Source: Pseudobacter sp051955275 (lineage in GTDB: Bacteria > Bacteroidota > Bacteroidia > Chitinophagales > Chitinophagaceae). From it: a stretch of 64,000 nt of DNA. The stretch covers positions 5,620 through 69,619 of the forward strand of contig NZ_JBQCGW010000009.1 of NCBI RefSeq assembly GCF_051955275.1, in the 5' to 3' direction. Position numbers and translations under genes: made by a program. Shown here one piece after another: positions 61,224 to 64,000 of this stretch. How positions within the stretch are numbered: the first letter of the stretch is position 1; each line of letters begins with the position of its first letter. Below the pieces are notes generated by a model. It worked only from the letters and a program-made list of their open reading frames with translations. It was not told the DNA's origin and made no database searches.

Positions 61224-62150
61224 ATGCCATACCCTATTCAAGACATTCAATATGTAGAAGTCAACAAAAATGCCCAAAGGCCACCACTTAAACATACAGG
61301 CATCGCCTGTTACCGGAGTGGAGAAATGAAAAGAAGGTCAACTCTTCAGCTTAGCGATATTGCATCATATACTGATGAGCAGCAGAAGCAGGCTATCTCT
61401 TATTACAGAAAGATCCTTAAAGAAAACCCGGACCAATATTTTGCAGCATTTAACCTTGGACTGTTTTATCTGCAGAGAAAAGAGTTCATTCCCGCTTATG
61501 CATGTTTTGGGATTGCCAGAAAAGCGAACAGCGCCGATGTATATTCAATTTATCACCTCGGCGAAATAGCTTTTGAGCTCCAGGATTACAAAACCTCCCT
61601 ATCCTATTTTCAGTCAGTTCAGATCCATGACCACCTTTATCAGTTAAGTGATAAAAACATGACCGACCTGAGAATTTATATCGGCAGAATAAACGTAAGG
61701 ATTAATAAACCGGAAGAAGCTGCTGAAATTTTTACAGACATTGCAAACAATGAATCCTACGGACGTTTAGTGGCTGTACATCAGCTGGCGCATATATACC
61801 TGAATATCCTGAATAATTTTCACCTCGCAGAACCATGGATAGACCACGCATTAATGCTGACACCCCTTTCAACGATATTTGTAAGAAGTAAAATACTGGT
61901 ATTGAAAGCAACAGGAAAGCTACAAGAGGCCATGCCTTATCTGAAAGACATGACCCGGATTGACCCGGCCGGTTTTGAGACCTATTATGACCTCGCCTGC
62001 CTGTACGCAGAAAGAAATAATGAGGCAGCCACCAGAGAATTCCTGGAGAAGGCTGTACGATTGAGCCCGCAAGCCAGGACTTATGCAAGATCAGATATTG
62101 ATTTTGCGCATTACTTTAACCAGTGCTGGTTTCAGAACCTGATGAAATAA
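61224..62150 (+). CDS. Tetratricopeptide-repeat protein
   Basis: 308 aa from the ATG at 61224 (MPYPIQDIQYVEV); a TTG at 61212 is rejected. No signal peptide. From about residue 45 there are TPR-like helical pairs: YYRKILKENPDQYFAAFNLGLFYLQRKEF, YSIYHLGEIAFELQDYKTSLSYF, HQLAHIYLNILNNFHLAEPWIDHAL and ETYYDLACLYAERNNEAATREFLEKAV. TPR arrays act as protein-binding scaffolds. The N-terminal 40 residues are unique and may bind a partner. Predicted cytoplasmic. Partner and process unknown. Confidence 0.78.
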   Translation: MPYPIQDIQYVEVNKNAQRPPLKHTGIACYRSGEMKRRSTLQLSDIASYTDEQQKQAISYYRKILKENPDQYFAAFNLGLFYLQRKEFIPAYACFGIARKANSADVYSIYHLGEIAFELQDYKTSLSYFQSVQIHDHLYQLSDKNMTDLRIYIGRINVRINKPEEAAEIFTDIANNESYGRLVAVHQLAHIYLNILNNFHLAEPWIDHALMLTPLSTIFVRSKILVLKATGKLQEAMPYLKDMTRIDPAGFETYYDLACLYAERNNEAATREFLEKAVRLSPQARTYARSDIDFAHYFNQCWFQNLMK

Positions 62151-62153
62151 GGG

Positions 62154-62185
62154 AAGAACGGACTTACTTTCCGTCTTACATTTTT
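62154..62185 (+). terminator. Possible terminator of the TPR gene
   Basis: aagaacgga pairs with tccgtctt with one bulged A and a 7-nt loop, followed by acattttt. It overlaps the 3' end of the convergent reductase gene. Weak candidate. Confidence 0.35.
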
Positions 62186-62742
62186 GCATAATGCAACCCA
62201 ACCACTCCGCTTTTTAACGGTGTTGCTTTCAGCAACCTGAGATTGGTTTTATTTACGATATTCTGGTATACGGGTATGCCATTACCTAATAGTACCGGGT
62301 TAAGCGTCAGCTGGTATTCATCAATCAGATCAAGCTCCATGAAAGAATGCGCCAGTCCGGGGCTACCGAATATCACGAGATCTTTCCCGGGTTGTTGTTT
62401 CAGCTTATTTATTTCTTCGGCTATATTATCGTTGATAACGGTGGTATTATTCCAGTCGGCTTTTTTCATGGTCCTGGAAAACACAATTTTGGGTGCCTGA
62501 TCTACCCACTGCGCATGTTTTTTACTGCGCTCGCTTTCATTAGGATCCTGCAGCACTCCGGGCCAGTAGCCAGCCATCAGTTCATAGGTCAGTCGCCCAT
62601 AAACGGGAGAGCCGACTGTAGCTACTATTCCATCGGCAAATTGCTGCAAATCGCTGTCATAAGAGATCCAGCCTAATCCGCGGTTTTCGTCTGCTGCAAA
62701 ACCATCGAGGGAAACGTGCATGAATAAAACAAGTTTTCTCAT
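62176..62742 (-). CDS. Dihydrofolate-reductase-family protein (RibD C-terminal type)
   Basis: 188 aa from the ATG at 62742 (MRKLVLFMHVSLDGFAAD). The RibD_C/DHFR-like fold shows HVSLDGFAADENRGLGW, VGSPVYGRLTYELMAGYW and DLVIFGSPGLAHSFMELDLIDEY (NADPH-binding loop). This branch (YyaP/YwjB-like) is not the housekeeping folate enzyme; its substrate is unknown. It lies 57 nt downstream of the serine hydrolase gene and is probably co-transcribed. Normal length for the group. Confidence 0.87.
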   Translation of the reverse strand: MRKLVLFMHVSLDGFAADENRGLGWISYDSDLQQFADGIVATVGSPVYGRLTYELMAGYWPGVLQDPNESERSKKHAQWVDQAPKIVFSRTMKKADWNNTTVINDNIAEEINKLKQQPGKDLVIFGSPGLAHSFMELDLIDEYQLTLNPVLLGNGIPVYQNIVNKTNLRLLKATPLKSGVVGLHYAKM

Positions 62743-62799
62743 AATAAGATATTTAAATAAGAGGATGTGTATGGTATTGCAACCCGTCTGCGTTTTCAA

Positions 62800-63870
62800 T
62801 CATAGTTCAAAAGCAGGGATAATATACCTGACCATGAGATCAAATGCCTTCTTGGCTTTCCATGAACTGTAATTTCCCTGCATAAATGCAACAACGATGC
62901 CCAGTCGTTCAACGATCATGATATATTGCCCGCCGTTTCCAGAAGCAAAGATCACATCCTCGTGGAAATTTTTTGTTCTGAATTCTTCTTTGTACCAGTA
63001 ATAGCCGTAAAAAGAGGGCTGAGGAATTGCAACGGCAGACCTGCTGAATTTCATGAACGAGAAATCCTGGATAGGAACGGGAGTACTGGTTGACTTTGCG
63101 ATCCAGTCTGCAGATACTATTCTCTTTCCCTTCCACATTCCTTTCTGCAGGATCAGCTCTCCGATCCTGAGCATATCGGAAGGCTGGATATAAAAAGAAC
63201 CGGCAGTCATTCCATGGCCGGCAGGATCAACTGTCCACCTGTAATGTGTGATTCCCAGTGGCTCGAAGAGATATTTTTTTGCGAAGTCCATCACAGACAT
63301 TCCTGCGGTACGGCTTATGATCCCGCTCATGATCATGGGAGCACTCGAATTGTATGCCCACACGGAGCCTGGCCGGTCCTTCATGGGAAGATTCAGGGAA
63401 AATCTCACCCAGTCTTTTGATGCCATCATATCAGTTTCGCAGTCTTTACCATCATTGAACTCTTCACAATCGAACCCAGCTTTCATTCGCAGAAGATGGT
63501 CGATGGTCATCTCTTTTTTCCAGGCATGATTTCCTGAAAAATTCCTGTATTCAGGAAAGAAGGAATACACGCGTTGATTTACATCTTTTATAAATCCTTT
63601 ATCGATCGCTATGCCTGCCAGTATGCTGGTAATGGACTTGAACGCCGAGCGGGAATCATGAATTGAATCCTTGCTCCATCCATTGAAATACTTTGCGTAG
63701 GCCAGCTTTCCGTTTTTGGAGATCAGGATACTATGAATATCAGAATAGGCGGTACTGGTAGCTGCTCCTGTCAGGCTATCCAGTAATACACGTTGCTGAG
63801 TGTTGAGGGATTGGCTGTTTACCTGCAGGGCAGCAGGCAGAAAGAATAAAACAAGGATAAGTTTTTTCAT
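62800..63870 (-). CDS. Serine hydrolase of the beta-lactamase/penicillin-binding fold
   Basis: 356 aa from the ATG at 63870 (MKKLILVLFFLPAALQVNSQ, signal peptide). Class C-like fold: the nucleophile motif SAFK at 75-78 (SxxK, in SRSAFKSITSILAGIAIDKG), the YxN-type motif as YNSS in VWAYNSSAPMIMSG, and GGQYIMIVERLGIVV near the end, where the third motif is expected. Periplasmic. Such proteins act as esterases, amidases or peptidases; real beta-lactamase activity is unlikely without closer motif agreement. A TATTTTTG box ends 12 nt before the start. Confidence 0.87.
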   Translation of the reverse strand: MKKLILVLFFLPAALQVNSQSLNTQQRVLLDSLTGAATSTAYSDIHSILISKNGKLAYAKYFNGWSKDSIHDSRSAFKSITSILAGIAIDKGFIKDVNQRVYSFFPEYRNFSGNHAWKKEMTIDHLLRMKAGFDCEEFNDGKDCETDMMASKDWVRFSLNLPMKDRPGSVWAYNSSAPMIMSGIISRTAGMSVMDFAKKYLFEPLGITHYRWTVDPAGHGMTAGSFYIQPSDMLRIGELILQKGMWKGKRIVSADWIAKSTSTPVPIQDFSFMKFSRSAVAIPQPSFYGYYWYKEEFRTKNFHEDVIFASGNGGQYIMIVERLGIVVAFMQGNYSSWKAKKAFDLMVRYIIPAFEL

Positions 63871-63882
63871 TATCAAAAAATA

Positions 63883-63890
63883 CAAAAATA
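63883..63890 (-). promoter_or_regulatory. -7 box of the serine hydrolase gene
   Basis: TATTTTTG on the minus strand, an exact TAnnTTTG match 12 nt before the ATG. Confidence 0.5.
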
Positions 63891-63986
63891 TTGCAGAATG
63901 GCAATAAATTCACCCGAACTTATCCATTATTTATCATTAGTAAATTCTACATTCAGCTTTTATTTCGTTTCCGCAATCAAAGCTAT

Positions 63987-64000
63987 ATGAATACTTTTAA
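63987..64000 (+). CDS. Possible start of a plus-strand gene running off the window
   Basis: An ATG at 63987 opens a frame (MNTF...) that is still open at the window edge. It is divergent from the serine hydrolase gene and lies 117 nt from it, a plausible position for a first codon. Only four full codons are visible and no promoter box stands out, so this may be chance. Confidence 0.2.

Overview
The window looks like a chromosomal segment of a Bacteroidota bacterium, most likely family Chitinophagaceae. This rests on a SusC/SusD pair, a C-terminal domain resembling a type IX secretion sorting signal, a futalosine-route menaquinone gene (mqnA), repeated TAnnTTTG promoter boxes, weak or absent Shine-Dalgarno sites, and families common in that group (FdtA/FdtB, TIG-kelch lipoproteins, CmcI-type methyltransferases). 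I saw no rRNA, tRNA, CRISPR array, insertion sequence or phage gene. The genus is an inference.

Layout. 1-2.2 kb: 3' part of valS. 2.3-9.2 kb: minus-strand surface-protein block with two tandem paralogous TIG-kelch lipoproteins and a large HExxH/propeller/barrel protein. 9.3-11.6 kb: prsW, an acetyltransferase, a queuosine-precursor transporter and a small membrane protein. 11.7-28.8 kb: surface-polysaccharide locus. It holds a plus-strand operon (GT4, YfhO-like, short SDR, GT4), a minus-strand operon of eight genes starting with rfbF-rfbG-rfbC-like and a C-methyltransferase, then a Wzx-type flippase and a GT8-like/fdtA/fdtB operon. 28.85-28.97 kb: an unexplained element with nested hairpins.

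29-39 kb: housekeeping genes (mqnA, purB, a RimJ/L-type acetyltransferase, prfC, yitT-like, aldose epimerase, MacB-like permease, tsaD, trmN6) with a small ParE-type toxin-antitoxin pair inserted. 39-43.2 kb: a second polysaccharide locus of two GT2 enzymes plus a Wzm/Wzt ABC exporter. 43.3-47.4 kb: an AlaDH/PNT-like oxidoreductase, a UPF1-like helicase and aqpZ. 47.5-58 kb: a third TIG-kelch lipoprotein, a stand-alone LytTR regulator, SusD/SusC, a GH29 alpha-L-fucosidase and an AraC regulator, which together look like a fucoside-utilisation locus. 58-64 kb: a lipocalin-like protein, an orphan plus-strand terminator suggesting a small RNA, a delta-60-repeat protein with a putative T9SS signal, a TPR protein, a DHFR-like protein and a serine hydrolase.

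How the genes work together. RfbF and RfbG make CDP-4-keto-6-deoxyglucose. With no RfbH, a TylCIII/NovU-type C-methyltransferase, an RmlC-like epimerase and a reductase in the same operon, the likely product is a C3-methyl-branched CDP-6-deoxyhexose. FdtA/FdtB would add a 3-amino-3,6-dideoxyhexose. A flippase and a separate ABC exporter point to two distinct export routes. The most useful leads are the branched-sugar operon, the nested-hairpin element at 28850-28965, the orphan transcript near 58.9 kb, the peptidase-propeller-barrel protein, and the tandem TIG-kelch genes with conserved leaders.
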